Source: Tubulanus polymorphus (lineage: Eukaryota > Nemertea > Palaeonemertea > Tubulaniformes > Tubulanidae). From it: a DNA stretch of 60,000 nucleotides. Below are positions 1 to 9,690 of this stretch, in pieces. The position numbers and the translations under genes were made by a program. The stretch's first letter is position 1. Every line of letters starts with the position of its first letter. The stretch spans positions 436,001 to 496,000 of the forward strand of contig NC_134028.1 of assembly GCF_964204645.1 (NCBI RefSeq), read 5' to 3'. The notes below the pieces were generated by a model, which saw only the letters and a list, made by a program, of their open reading frames with translations, did no database searches and was not told the DNA's origin.

Positions 1-84
1 CAAACAGTGAAAACAGTGTAAGTTTATTTCATCTGTCGCTAAACCGATATTAATCACCACAGCAGTCCAAACGTGTCGGACACC

Positions 85-483
85 AACCAACATCCTCCCC
101 AGGGAGGGATTCCAACCTGATGACATCGCTCGCTACACTCAGCCACAGCACGAACCCCTGCCACACTAGACCGGGTGCGCAGGTACATGCGCAGCTTTAC
201 CGCGCGAAATCTTGCGGCACCAAACAGATCGCTCGTTAATCGCTGAGGTAAATTTCACGGAAGAACTATAAATGGGTAAACCCGGGCTAAAATAAAACTG
301 AATTTCTGATTGGCTATTATTGACATCATCTAAGCTGCGCGTGTATCTGCTGCGCACTCGGTCTAGTGTGGCAGGGTTTCGTACCGAGGCAATCTGGATG
401 CCATGAGGTTCGAGTCACTGCCGCGGGAGGATGGATGCCTCTACTTGCCTCCATTCGTCTGATATTGATGATGATGATGATCA
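85..483. mobile_element. Inverted pair of tRNA-derived SINE pieces (A1)
   Basis: The arm ACTAGACCGGGTGCGCAG at about 163-180 is matched in inverted orientation by CTGCGCACTCGGTCTAGTGT near 350-369. Each arm continues into a B-box-like GGTTCGAGTC or GGTTGGAATCCC segment about 50-60 bp outward. The right piece ends in a GATGATGATGATGATC tail, as many tRNA-derived SINEs do. Copies: 16815-17200, 28108-28512 and 50888-51236. Confidence 0.6.
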
Positions 484-740
484 TTGGTTTCAGAAACAGA
501 TAATATTTAAACTGTTCATTTTTTCATTACCTTTTTGTTTATATTTCATGTTCAACTCAGGATTCAAAACTGTGGATAGAAAAACCCCGTGAATAAATGA
601 ACTGCAGATTGGAGTGAACAATCTAATTTGTTTGAATTTTAGATTTGATATTTCTGCAGTTATTTCTAAGGAAAGAAAACAATCTTAGATTTGTCTATTA
701 TAGGTATCACTTCAACGTGTTCAACGGGAATTTTGATTCA

Positions 741-870
741 GCACAGGAAAACAAGAATCACTCTTAGATTCAGCACAGGACAAGGAATCAGTGTTTCACA
801 ATCAGACTTTTTTGGTTTCGCGCCGGACATCGGGAATCATTCTTGGATTCAGCATGACATCAGGAATCAC
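741..870 (+). repeat. 82-bp degenerate repeat (A1, shortest copy)
   Basis: Units of GATTCAGCACAGGACAACAA followed by GGAATCAGTGTTT. A2 (17460-17690), A3 (28773-29000) and A4 (51495-51720) carry one unit more. A splice-acceptor-like TCTATTATAG lies just upstream at about 700. Short open frames read DSAQDNKES-like peptides, but they contain stops. Confidence 0.75.
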
Positions 871-1425
871 TATAGCCTATGTGGAAATTCAAGATAAGTT
901 ACATTAATCTTTATTTATCGGTTGTTGAATTGATTTTTAGGGACCAATTTTATATTGTTTGTTATAAACCATGTTTTGAAATGAAATCTCAGAAACCTGT
1001 TGCATTTATTCAATCATTTCAAATTTCTTTTGGTGAATATTTGACTATAATCAGTTCATGATTGGGATTGTTATTTCTGTAAGCGGGTTTACAGGTTTTC
1101 TAAATTGTGGTCAACTCAAATGTTATTTTTAATCAATATGAAACTGGTTCCTGATGTCAATAATACAACTGTTATCAATCATGTTCCTTCGTGACAATCA
1201 GATCATGTGTATCTTAAGAGTTAGAATTTCTATAGATTAAACTGCTGTACTAATTTCATACTGATTGAACAGTTACAGATACATGTAACATTGTGTACAG
1301 ATACAGAGTACAGATCACTGCATTACTTCATCCTGTGATTGAACAGTGATTTAATGTTCTCTCATCTTCATTAGATTCCCATCCGTCTAACTAAAACATT
1401 AGAACATTCATCTCACCTAACCACA

Positions 1426-1655
1426 GGGTGTAGGGAGGGTGGATAGGTTTGGGGGAGGTAGGCCTATGGGGTGAGGGAGGGTGGGAGGTAAGGGGTGAGG
1501 GAGGGCGGGAGGTAAGGGGTGAGGGAGGGCGGGAGGGAAGGGGTGAGGGAGGGCAGGAGGGAAAGGGTACGGGAGGGAAGGGGTGAGGGAGGGCGGGAGG
1601 GATGTAGGGGTGGTGGTAGGACTTTGGAGGGAGGGATATAGGGTGGGGGTTTTGG
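1426..1655 (+). repeat. G-rich minisatellite, left array (A1)
   Basis: Degenerate GGGAGGGAAGGGGTNNGGGA units with dense runs of three or more G on the plus strand, just inside the left inverted-repeat arm. The runs are spaced closely enough for G-quadruplex formation. Confidence 0.9.
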
Positions 1656-1703
1656 TACAGGTACAGGTGGTTTAGTCGTAGTTTTAGTCTCGAAATTCAG
1701 GAT

Positions 1704-2457
1704 ATTTCAGAAAATGTGTCCCATCTTTTTATTATTCTAAGAAAGGATTAATCATTATGAAACACGTCATGTGGCCGCAACATGTGTGACTGCAACATGT
1801 CATGTTACAGTAAGCTGTATAAGCATCGGCCAATTGGACTCGTTCTATTTTACTATGAGACCCGGGTTTGATCCCCGGTGAGTGCGCACGTTATTTCACC
1901 GTCACTTCTCTCAATCGTTATGAGATAATTGCCCCCAGATTTCTGAATTGGGACGTTTCAATGTTTAGGGCCATTATTTAATGTGGTCAGGAATGAGTGA
2001 TATTTTTTGAATGATCACAAACTGCTCCTTGGCTCCGATCAAAATAAGGTTTCATTAATAATTGAATGAAACAACAATCATACGTAATAATTACTGTTGA
2101 TATCTGGCCGTTTACTGATACATTTCCAGCTGAAAGATGTATTTTCTTCTGTGCTATTTTAGAAACGGCTGTAAATACTGAGAACTGTATAGGACGACTT
2201 AGAAAATTGTTGACGAGAGTCGAGATGCAGTTCACATTCATTGCTGCCTCCTCTTTTTTCTGCAGATTCTTAGACAGAGACCTACTCTTCATTTTTGGAA
2301 GAAGAGTATAGAACTCATTAGAATAAGTGATATGTTTTGTAATCACTTTTATTGACACACTTCTTCATTTGCCTTCATGGCACAGTATATCACTATTCAT
2401 AGATATCCTTAATAATTACTTATCCTTTTCAAAAAGATGGGACACATTTTCTGAAAT
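1704..2457. mobile_element. TA-flanked MITE-like element (A1)
   Basis: Terminal inverted repeats start TTTCAGAAAATGTGTCCCAT, and the complement ends the element. A TA dinucleotide flanks each end (GATA before, TAAA after), as expected for Tc1/mariner-type insertions. The 754-bp interior has overlapping frames of 81 and 123 codons on opposite strands, neither of which looks like a transposase. A tRNA-like segment (about 1820-1890, box B GGGTTTGATCCCCGG) lies inside. It is nested within the 3.9-kb inverted-repeat segment. Confidence 0.55.
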
Positions 2458-3054
2458 AAACTGTACAATTTTTAGGTGGGACAAAGATTGACACGGAGAG
2501 ACTATTGTTCTATTATTATATTCATTTTAGAATAGGATAATATTCTATTTCTACCTGTGACTTATAATTCTATTCTAGACAGAATTTAAGGGGCTGCGAA
2601 TTAATTATACTTCTATCAGGAAATATTTTACTGAATTTAAAAGGCGTAAAAACAAATGATATTCAACCAGATGTAGTTGTAGTTTTTACAGTTAGGCTAC
2701 GGCAATCTTCCTACTACAATGAGATTCTGATAAAGCGTGGGGGAGGTGTATCTAGTGTATTTTGCCATTTTTCACGATCATATCAGTTTATGAAAGTTAT
2801 TTCATCCTCCGCTGTTATTTAAAATATTATCAGCGCTCGATCAATTTGTCAGTTTATAACTTTTAGACTTCGATCAATGCATCATTTTCCGATAGACTCA
2901 AATTAGTCAGAATTATTTCGGACTTTATCAATTAGTACAAGATTTTGAGCCCATTCAGTGTGAACATAATTCTTCACTTTATTCTAGTGATGAGTGTTTA
3001 GTCCAATTCCCCTATTCAACATATGCAACGCTCATGAGCTATATTTACCCTCCG

Positions 3055-3400
3055 TGGTCACCAAATCAGAACCATAGACCAAACTTTGACTCTTTGGTAA
3101 ACCTAACAGGGCTATGAACCAAACTTTGACTCTTTGGTCACTAAACCTGAGCCTTGAACCAAGCTTTGACTCTTTGGTCACCAAACCTGAGCCATGAACC
3201 AAACTTTGACTCTTTGGTCACTAAACCTAAGCCATGAACCAAACTTTGACTCTTTGGTCACTAAACCTGAGCCTTGAACCAAAATTTGACTCTTTGGTCA
3301 CTAAACCTGAGCCATGAACCAAACTTCGACTCTTTGGTGACCATACCTGGGCTATGAACCAATATTTGACGCTTAGGTCACTAAACCAAGGCCATAAATG
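3055..3400 (+). repeat. 40-bp tandem repeat (A1, about 8 units)
   Basis: Unit AACCAAACTTTGACTCTTTG plus GTCACTAAACCTGAGCCATG, with an exact 40-bp period (for example 3201 to 3241). The array changes length in each copy: A2 20028-20365, A3 31011-31105, A4 54010-54195. Confidence 0.93.
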
Positions 3401-3502
3401 AAAGATTTAACGTTTTTTAAAGTTATTTCTGTTTCCTTCATGACTCAATATTTGAGAATGGAACAAATGACGTAGTTAATGAAAGATTCATCTGTATCAG
3501 TG

Positions 3503-3543
3503 TTGCTGCTGGTGCTGCTGCAGCTGCTGCTGCTGCTGGTGCA
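3503..3543 (+). repeat. CTG/GCT microsatellite (A1)
   Basis: Interrupted GCTGCTG tract just after ATCAGTGTTG. Its length varies at the homologous sites 20468-20513, 31210-31256 and 54297-54325. Confidence 0.9.
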
Positions 3544-4041
3544 ACTAACACAACCTTTTGCTGTTTGTCTCTAAAAGATTAAACTTTATCCAAGTCGGAA
3601 CGGATGAGAATTTTAGTGAGACGACAAATAAGGAAAAGCCATATGAAAAAATGTAAAGCGAATGCGTGAATAAAATAAAACAGCATGAAATGCTGATATA
3701 AAGAGTGGGGTCCGAGAGCAATTCGAAGGTTTAGTGTCCTGCACGCTTAGAGGGCGGGCAGGGGTCTATTCCTACCTCGACTCAAGTGCTAAAAGTAAGA
3801 GAAAAGAGTAAAAACGAAAAATGGCAAATGAAGGAAAAATGGCTGGAGTTTGATTTGTTCCACTGGGTTTAAGTGTTAACTTGAAAAGACAATCAAACAG
3901 ATTATTTATGACGTATATATTTTGCATCAGCAGTTTAAAAACATTGATTAATAACTTTTATGAATAGGATTCCATAAACTACTTGCTTATATGAAACCTC
4001 TAGTAGAGAGTATTGAAATAGTCCACAATGGTTTCATTTAG

Positions 4042-4049
4042 TGACGTCA
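4042..4049. promoter_or_regulatory. Perfect CRE palindrome (A1)
   Basis: TGACGTCA, the full CREB/ATF site, in CATTTAGTGACGTCATGTTG, followed by ATTGG (an inverted CCAAT core) 7 bp later. Identical sites occur at 21009-21016, 31756-31763 and 54925-54932. It lies about 210 bp upstream of the 35-codon frame. Function is inferred only. Confidence 0.35.
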
Positions 4050-4257
4050 TGTTGAATTGGTGAAGCAACATCAATAGCAGTAATTGTTTTGATCTCAGCC
4101 ATCATTCTTGTCCTTGGTTTGTGTTTGCCTTTCTCGCGACATTTTGTGAGTGTGAAGGTTTGGTTCGGGCTTATTTCCTCGGTTCGGTTGAACCCTCCAT
4201 ATACGTCCCCCTCCCTTACAACATTAAGTTCCTCGGGTTTGGTTTGATGTTTTGTAG

Positions 4258-4365
4258 ATGAAACCTCTACAACTCAAACTCGCATCATTTGATGAAATGA
4301 AATCTGTTTACAGACGACTGCTGCAACTTGTCGTGAAACTGAGATATATTGTGAATACTTATTAG
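4258..4365 (+). CDS. Small open frame, LYR-like motif (A1)
   Basis: A 35-codon frame starting ATGAAACCT directly after a possible acceptor (TTTTGTAG) and ending TAG. It reads MKPLQLKLASFDEMK and then SVYRRLLQLVVKLRYIV. The SVYRRLLQL part resembles the start of the Complex1_LYR fold (L-Y-R-x-L-L-R), which in known proteins binds acyl carrier protein or Fe-S assembly partners in mitochondria. The frame stops where such proteins continue for another 40-60 residues, and no clear donor site precedes the stop. It is open in all four copies with single changes. It may be an exon relic, a microprotein or chance; the LYR resemblance is weak. Confidence 0.25.
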   Translation: MKPLQLKLASFDEMKSVYRRLLQLVVKLRYIVNTY

Positions 4366-4639
4366 AGGGAGTAGAAATAATAGGAATAATTTGATGAAAT
4401 TGATAAAGAAATCATCTGTAAAAATGAAGCCATGTGATTTTCAAGACCAACCCAGGCATATGATCATTTGAGGTCATCTGAATGCCTCCAAAATGTGTAG
4501 AGAAAGTATCTGTGAGTCCCATCAATGATGCAATTGATTAAGGATTTTGATCTATAAATGAAATTGATATGATCGTGAAAAATGGCAAATCGTTTTGTAG
4601 TTATTGTACAGATGAGTGATGTGTGAAGAGGAGACAAGA

Positions 4640-4964
4640 GAGTTGAGGAGGCATTGAGGTAGGGCTAGGTGGGAGGGCATTGAGGGAGGGCCAGGTGGGA
4701 GGGCATTGAGAGAGTTGAGGAGGCATTGAGGTAGGGCTAGGTGGGAGGGCATTGAGGGAGGGCCAGGTGGGGGGGGGGGCATTGAGGGAGGGCTAGGGTA
4801 TGGGCGGGAGGGAAGGGGTCGGGTAGGGCGGGAGGGAAGGGATGAGGGAGGGAAGGAGGCGGGAGGGTAGGGGCGTGGGAGGGAAGGGGTCGGGAGGCGG
4901 GATTGAAGGGGTATGGGAGAGAAGAAGGGCGGGAGGGATGGGGTCTGGGAGGGTTGGGTCGGGA
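4640..4964 (+). repeat. G-rich minisatellite, right array (A1)
   Basis: Begins with GGCATTGAGGGAGGGCNAGG units, about 20 bp each, then changes to GGGAGGGAAGGGGTC-type units, and ends at the right arm. It includes a run of ten G near 4770. Confidence 0.9.
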
Positions 4965-5250
4965 GGTTAGATGAGTTGAAATGTTCTGATGTTTTAGTTC
5001 GACAGATGGGAATCTAATGAAGATGAGAGAACATTAAATCACTGTTCAATCACAGGATGAAGTAATGCAGTGATCTGTACTCTGTATCTGTACACAATGT
5101 TACATGTATCTGTAACTGTACAATCAGTATTAAATAAGTACAGCAGTTTAATCCACAGAAATCCTGTACTGTTTCTGTCTGATTGATTGATAATTTGAGA
5201 TGTTACATTCTGCTCTATTGTCACTGATTATTGCTTCTTTTTCTTTTCAG

Positions 5251-5299
5251 AATGAAATGAATGCAATAGAATTTACTATTTAAACAGGCTCATTTAAAG
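5251..5299 (+). other. Candidate leader exon (A1)
   Basis: A 49-bp segment between a strong acceptor (TTTCTTTTTCTTTTCAG) and a consensus donor (AAAG/GTAAGT). Its frames contain stops, so it would be untranslated. Homologues: 22105-22152 (one base shorter), 32917-32965 and 56017-56065, all with both splice sites kept. Confidence 0.4.
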
Positions 5300-5400
5300 G
5301 TAAGTACAAAACTGTTAATGAATTTCTCCACAGAATGCTTCACAGTCTCTGTTGATATTTTGAATTATTTTTGAACTAAAAATTACTGTTTTACTCTCAG

Positions 5401-5504
5401 TTACAGGATGAGATACACACCGCAGCAGCAGCAGCAACAGCAGCACTAGCAGTACCTGCAGTGCCAGCACCATGCAGCAACAGCGCCACCAGCAGTGGCA
5501 GCAG
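5401..5504 (+). pseudogene. CAG-rich exon, prematurely stopped (A1)
   Basis: The candidate exon lies between TTACTCTCAG and GCAG/GTAAAACC. An ATG at 5408 opens MRYTPQQQQ, but a TAG at 5447 (CAC TAG where A3 has CAC TGG) ends it after 13 codons. The exon has about one and a half units of the 64-bp repeat that is expanded in the other copies. Confidence 0.4.
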
Positions 5505-5752
5505 GTAAAACCTGTTTGGAAATTCATTATTTTTAGAGAACTGTTCTATATAAATTATTCGATCTGTTCAGGTTTCCAGCATTCAACCGCTCAAAGATCA
5601 CGGCTTAGTTTAATTTGGTGTGAAACTGCTCTTATTTCATAACAGCTTCACTAAAAATTTCTAAAATTCGTATTTAGGAGCTGAAATAACTGGAACCCTT
5701 GATAGAATCTGTGAACAGTAAACATTGGGAATTCACTTCACATTTGTTTAAG

Positions 5753-6348
5753 ATGGACATCGCTTTAAGTCCTCAAAACAAATACAGTACCGGTAAATAT
5801 CTCTACAGATTCTAGTCTCTGTTTGACTGTACATTTATAAACTCATTTCCTGATTAGAAGCTACATTAATCAGTGAAGGCGAAATTTCAATCACTTCTAT
5901 TCTGGTCAAAGTTTGAATCATCAAAATTATACAACTGTTGTATTCTAGTGTCCAAAATAAAGCTGAACTTGCAGTTAACATTGCGCTCCACAAATCAATC
6001 AAGTCAGAAGCGGTGAGTTTTATATCGATTTATTGCAGTAATTTGTGGTGATCTTCAAATCAAGTCCAGAAAATGATGTTTTGATCGGTCAATGTTGGCA
6101 GGTATCAACATTTTACTTGAGGACGCAGTCTAAAGCTACCATCAAACCTCTCAGTCTGCATATACTCGACACATTGTGATAAACTACTCATTAACCCGGT
6201 AGGTTTTCTGTCAATCGAACACAAACAAGTTGTAGTTTCTATCTATTTCATTAACCATTTTCTGGCATAATTTTCTCTTTCCAGAATGCAATACGCCCAA
6301 CACTTTTTGGAACTGGAGAAATTTAAAATATTCACCTTCAAAGAGTAA
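5753..6348 (+). CDS. Candidate three-exon 55-aa microprotein (A1)
   Basis: Coding parts 5753-5792, 5949-6012 and 6285-6348 (40, 64 and 64 bp). The start AAGATGG fits the Kozak context. Donors are CCG/GTAAAT and GCG/GTGAGT; acceptors are TGTATTCTAG and TCTCTTTCCAG. Phases join correctly (1, then 2). The frame reads MDIALSPQNKYST, V, SKIKLNLQLTLRSTNQSSQK, R, MQYAQHFLELEKFKIFTFKE, stop. It has no signal peptide, no membrane segment and no recognised family; it is basic in the middle. The start lies 32 bp after the stop of the upstream Gln-rich frame. A further donor (AGAAATG/GTGAGT) lies about 150 bp past the stop. Seven changes separate this copy from the others, none a stop. Confidence 0.35.
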
Positions 6349-7688
6349 AGAAGCTCTAGTTGCTGAAGCTGCTGCTATCGTTTTAAGAATTTATTTTCTC
6401 AGAAAATCATCAGTTCTCTTAACTTCATGACATTATGACTGTTGGAAGTGAAATCCTGCTAGATGGCACTGAATTTATCTGATATGAGTTTAGAAATGGT
6501 GAGTCTTTCATCACTCCACTGTGCTCTAATTTCATAATATTTTAACATTTAATTATTCTGTACAAAATTTTTATGTGTGATTCTTGATTCTGCTAAACGC
6601 AAGTTTGAAAATGATTGATTTTCTAATAGAATTTAGCCCCAATTTCAGACTGCTATAAATACGTTACTTTTTCATAGTATGATGATTTTTTGCAGCATGA
6701 AATTTGTCCAATAGAACAGTTTGAAAATTGACCAAAGATTGAATAATGGTGTTGAATTATCTTGAATTATAAGGTAATTATAAATTCTAGTTACCGAATT
6801 ATGTCATGAAAACAATTCCCACTTAACTGTTAATTCAATTGAACATTTTCTATGTAATAATTGCTGACGCAAGTTTTCTCTATTCTAGGACGAAGTTGGG
6901 ATCGGGACCAATTTGCCATTTGACAGGGACAGGGACCAGCCATCTACCTGGAGCCAAATGAATATTGTTTATCTGTGCCGACCGGCACGGGCAGCCTACT
7001 GTTGTTCTGTTTATGATGGTTTGATAGACTGTGTATCACATATCCATAAAAACAATCAAGTCATCCCCTGATTCGTCTCTCAAAGCTGTGGTGTCATTTG
7101 TGCTAATAGAATAATAGCCTGACTCGGGCATAGAATATATAATTTAAACCCTGTTATATGCAAATTTAAAAGGCAAAATTCATTTATCAAGAATCAGAAT
7201 CAAAATAATAAAAGTATAATGAAGAAATAACTAGAACAACCTATACGAACAAAATAACAAAACCTCCCGACCTTAGCACTGAACACTCGCTTTACTTTCC
7301 TAATTAACTTGTTTTTCCCTGTTTTAGTTATTCTTCAGACTTGATGATGGTCTCTACAGAGATTCCAAAATGTTGTCTCTTTTACTTCTATTAAATTGCT
7401 ATATAGTGGGTGTTAAAGTTTTAGTGAAAATTGAAATTGAAGATTAAATGTAGCTGTAAAGCAGCGATAACTGGTTGCATTAGTTTGTAATTGTTTGTAC
7501 CCAACGACCCAGTTTTATTGGTCTAGTTTTGTAAAAAATTGTATGATACACATATTGTATAATGATGTAATATGGACATGTTTTGACAAGTCACTCAATC
7601 AATGAAACCATAAAGTTGAAATATCGACAGGTTTTCTTTATCATGGGACTATAATATTTCGTGTGAACTGTTGTTCTGTTTTCTTTGA

Positions 7689-7694
7689 AATAAA
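7689..7694 (+). terminator. PolyA signal of candidate transcription unit (A1)
   Basis: AATAAA in TTGAAATAAAGATGAATT, followed by a GT/T-rich stretch (TGTGTTGTTTT). Conserved at 24791, 35588 and 58619. Confidence 0.4.
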
Positions 7695-8285
7695 GATGAA
7701 TTTTCTGTGTTGTTTTAGTTGTGATTACAGACGCCAGCAGTTTCACACACACTCAGTGTTTCACACGTAAATCCCACGGGTTCAGTTTCATAGAAATAAT
7801 TTATTCAAAAAACTTTACTCAATTCGACTTTACCGCCTCAATGAATGAATATTTTTGAAGAAACTGGGCCTGGGGTAGAGTTTCACAAACCAATTGCGTT
7901 CAAACATTTTATTTTGAAGAAAAAATTAAATCCCAAGTTGAAATTGATTCATACTTTCTCTGTGAAACTGGACTCGATGGGATTAAATACTCGCTATTCA
8001 GTGTGCGAAACTGCGGCATCTAAATCTGATTGAAACCCTCGCATCATAAACCAAATCCTACCGCGGGTACAGTTTCACATGGATTAATTATCAAAGATCA
8101 ACAAAAAAGAAAAACTGTGTTCAGGAAGTTCATCTGTTTTTGTTAGATTTGATCCAGATTAAATTTCTTATTTCATTTACCCCAAACTCACAACTGTGGA
8201 ACTGGGTCCTGGTGTGTTACATGTCAATGAGGAATAAATATAGATAAATGTTGCTGTAAGTCATGTGTGCGTTATTTAATCATTT

Positions 8286-8953
8286 TTCGTGGCGGGGTCG
8301 AACCCAGGACACCCCTGTACATCCTCTATTCAGTATCAAGACCACTCTGAACCAGTATCAGTAATTACTGGGTTCGAACCCGGGATACCCCTGAACATCC
8401 TCCATTCAGCATCAGGACCAATCAGAATCAGTTATCAGTAATTACTTTTGTTAAGATATCAACATTTTACCGTACGGTGCTGCCTCTATGCTCATCGGTA
8501 GCGGGATTTTCATACACTAACGTTAGTCAACTCTGGCAAGCAAGGGTAACGGAGTATAACTGGACAGCACGACGATTGCCAGAGTTGACTTCAGTTAGTG
8601 TATGGAAATCCCGCTAACGATGAGCATAGCGGCAGCACCGTACGGTCGGGACACCCCTGTACATCATCAAATCAGCATCAGGACCACTGTGAATCAGTAT
8701 CAGTAATTACTGATTCTCGAACCCGGGACAACCCTGTACATCCTCCATTCAGCATCAGGACAACTTGGACCACTACTGAGTTCGAACCCGGGACACCCCT
8801 GTACATCATCAAATCAGCATCAGGACCTCTCTGAATCAGTATCAGTAATTACTGGGTTCGAACTCGGGATACCCCTGTACATCCTCTATTCAGTATCAAG
8901 ACCACTCTGAACCAGTATCAGTAATTACTTGGTTCGAACGCGGGACACCCCGT
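8286..8953 (+). repeat. Tandem B-box-like array (A1)
   Basis: Degenerate units of about 75 bp with core GGGTTCGAACCCGGGACACC, then CCTGTACATCCTC and GAATCAGTATCAGTAATTAC. The core equals the T-arm/box B consensus of tRNA genes (GGTTCGAANCC), but no box A or cloverleaf is present. The array is interrupted by the foldback element 8469-8646. Homologues: 25585-26165, 36390-37118 and 59522-60000. Small GNRGYPCTSS-type open frames here are repeat artefacts. Confidence 0.85.
8469..8646. mobile_element. 178-bp foldback element (A1)
   Basis: Arms of about 71 bp are near-perfect reverse complements, starting and ending with the palindrome ACCGTACGGT. The spacer is about 36 bp (GCAAGGGTAACGGAGTATAA and onward). 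All four copies are exactly 178 bp. No target-site duplication is evident because the flanks are repeats. A transcript would fold into one long hairpin. Confidence 0.8.
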
Positions 8954-9346
8954 ACCCATTATGATGCGATTAGACACGTGATCGATGGTCGTCCTCATTT
9001 AGAAGATGAATTCAATTGTGAAACATGGTCATATCCAGGAATGTTTAAACCCGGCGATCAATGTCTCGACTAAAACCGCGTGTCTATATCGATATTTGTA
9101 CTGTTAACCGTCGTATTAGGTGCCTACGGATTCATCTTCTTTACGATAACCTACAACGATACGATTTCAAAATGTGTTCTACCCGTACTCGAAGTAGGCC
9201 TAACTACCAATTTCACGTTGTTTGGAGCCATTTTAGGACAGTGTAACTTCAACCTAGAGCGATTTCACCCACCCCGAGTGCTACTTGATAAAAGTTCCTG
9301 TGTATCAAGTTTAATCGTAATCGGTCCATTGGGTCAAGAGATATAG
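8954..9346 (+). pseudogene. Decayed exon of a small membrane protein (D1a)
   Basis: One frame runs 131 codons with a single in-frame TAA at 9071. The first part reads THYDAIRHVIDGRPHLEDEF, then NCETWSYPGMFKPGDQC. After the TAA come a hydrophobic helix, SISIFVLLTVVLGAYGFIF, and a Cys-containing tail ending GPLGQEI. Composition and hydrophobic layout look like real coding sequence: a short extracellular Cys-containing loop, one membrane segment, then a tail. A polyA signal (AATAAA near 9470) follows. The 5' end is replaced by the B-box array, so any earlier exons are missing or elsewhere. I do not recognise the family. Confidence 0.5.
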
Positions 9347-9690
9347 ACATTTATCCAAAGCGACACCTATGGAAAAGAGTGGAAATTGTTGCATACCAAC
9401 CGTAAAGTAGATATTGTGGTTTTTATATATATATTGAATAATGTCACCAACTCTTTCATTCATTCAGAAATAAACTACTAAATTGAGCGAAGTATCTTTT
9501 AAATAAAGTGGCTTCTAAGGATAAAGCGAATATTTGTGTTCAAAATATATAAGTTAGTATAGAATCTATTGACCAAAAAATAACCCGAGTCAAACAGATG
9601 ATCGTCGTACTACAAATACCTCGCTGGGCCAAAAATTAGCCCCGACCTGAGGCACTAACCCTAACCCTAGATTGACCGTAACCCTAACCC

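Larger units (their letters stand above)
1224..5162. mobile_element. 3.9-kb segment with 200-bp inverted repeats (A1)
   Basis: Left arm 1224-1422 and right arm 4965-5162 are reverse complements at roughly 94% by eye, through CAGTTACAGATACATGTAAC and its complement. A G-rich array lies immediately inside each arm, both G-rich on the plus strand. Inside are a smaller TA-flanked element, the 40-bp repeats, a CRE and a 35-codon open frame. The architecture recalls a foldback transposon, but no transposase is visible and no target duplication was established. An inverted duplication is the alternative. Confidence 0.6.
1..8953 (+). repeat. Duplicon block A, copy 1 (A1)
   Basis: First of four direct copies of a block of about 9 kb. 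It opens with CAAACAGTGAAAACAGTGTA, which recurs at 16731, 28031 and 50808. Co-linear landmarks: inverted SINE pair, 82-bp repeat, 200-bp inverted-repeat arms, two G-rich arrays, 40-bp tandem repeats, a perfect CRE, a CAG-rich exon, a three-exon 55-aa frame, a polyA signal and a B-box array with a foldback element. A1 differs from the others by having one 82-bp unit fewer and no CTG tract in the segment near 6590. The left boundary is the window edge. The stretches between the listed features (487-740, 2460-3050, 3550-4040, 5510-5750, 6350-6880, 7700-8280) show no further gene that I can support. Confidence 0.93.

Noticed and set aside
3055-3400. CRISPR-like array
   Set aside because: The repeats are contiguous 40-bp units without unique spacers, in eukaryotic DNA.
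6889-7071. 60-codon open segment after an acceptor (DEVGIGTNLPFDRD...)
   Set aside because: It looks coding in A1, but A4 has a one-base frameshift, A3 a 49-bp insertion with a stop, and A2 an earlier stop. More likely the 3' untranslated exon.
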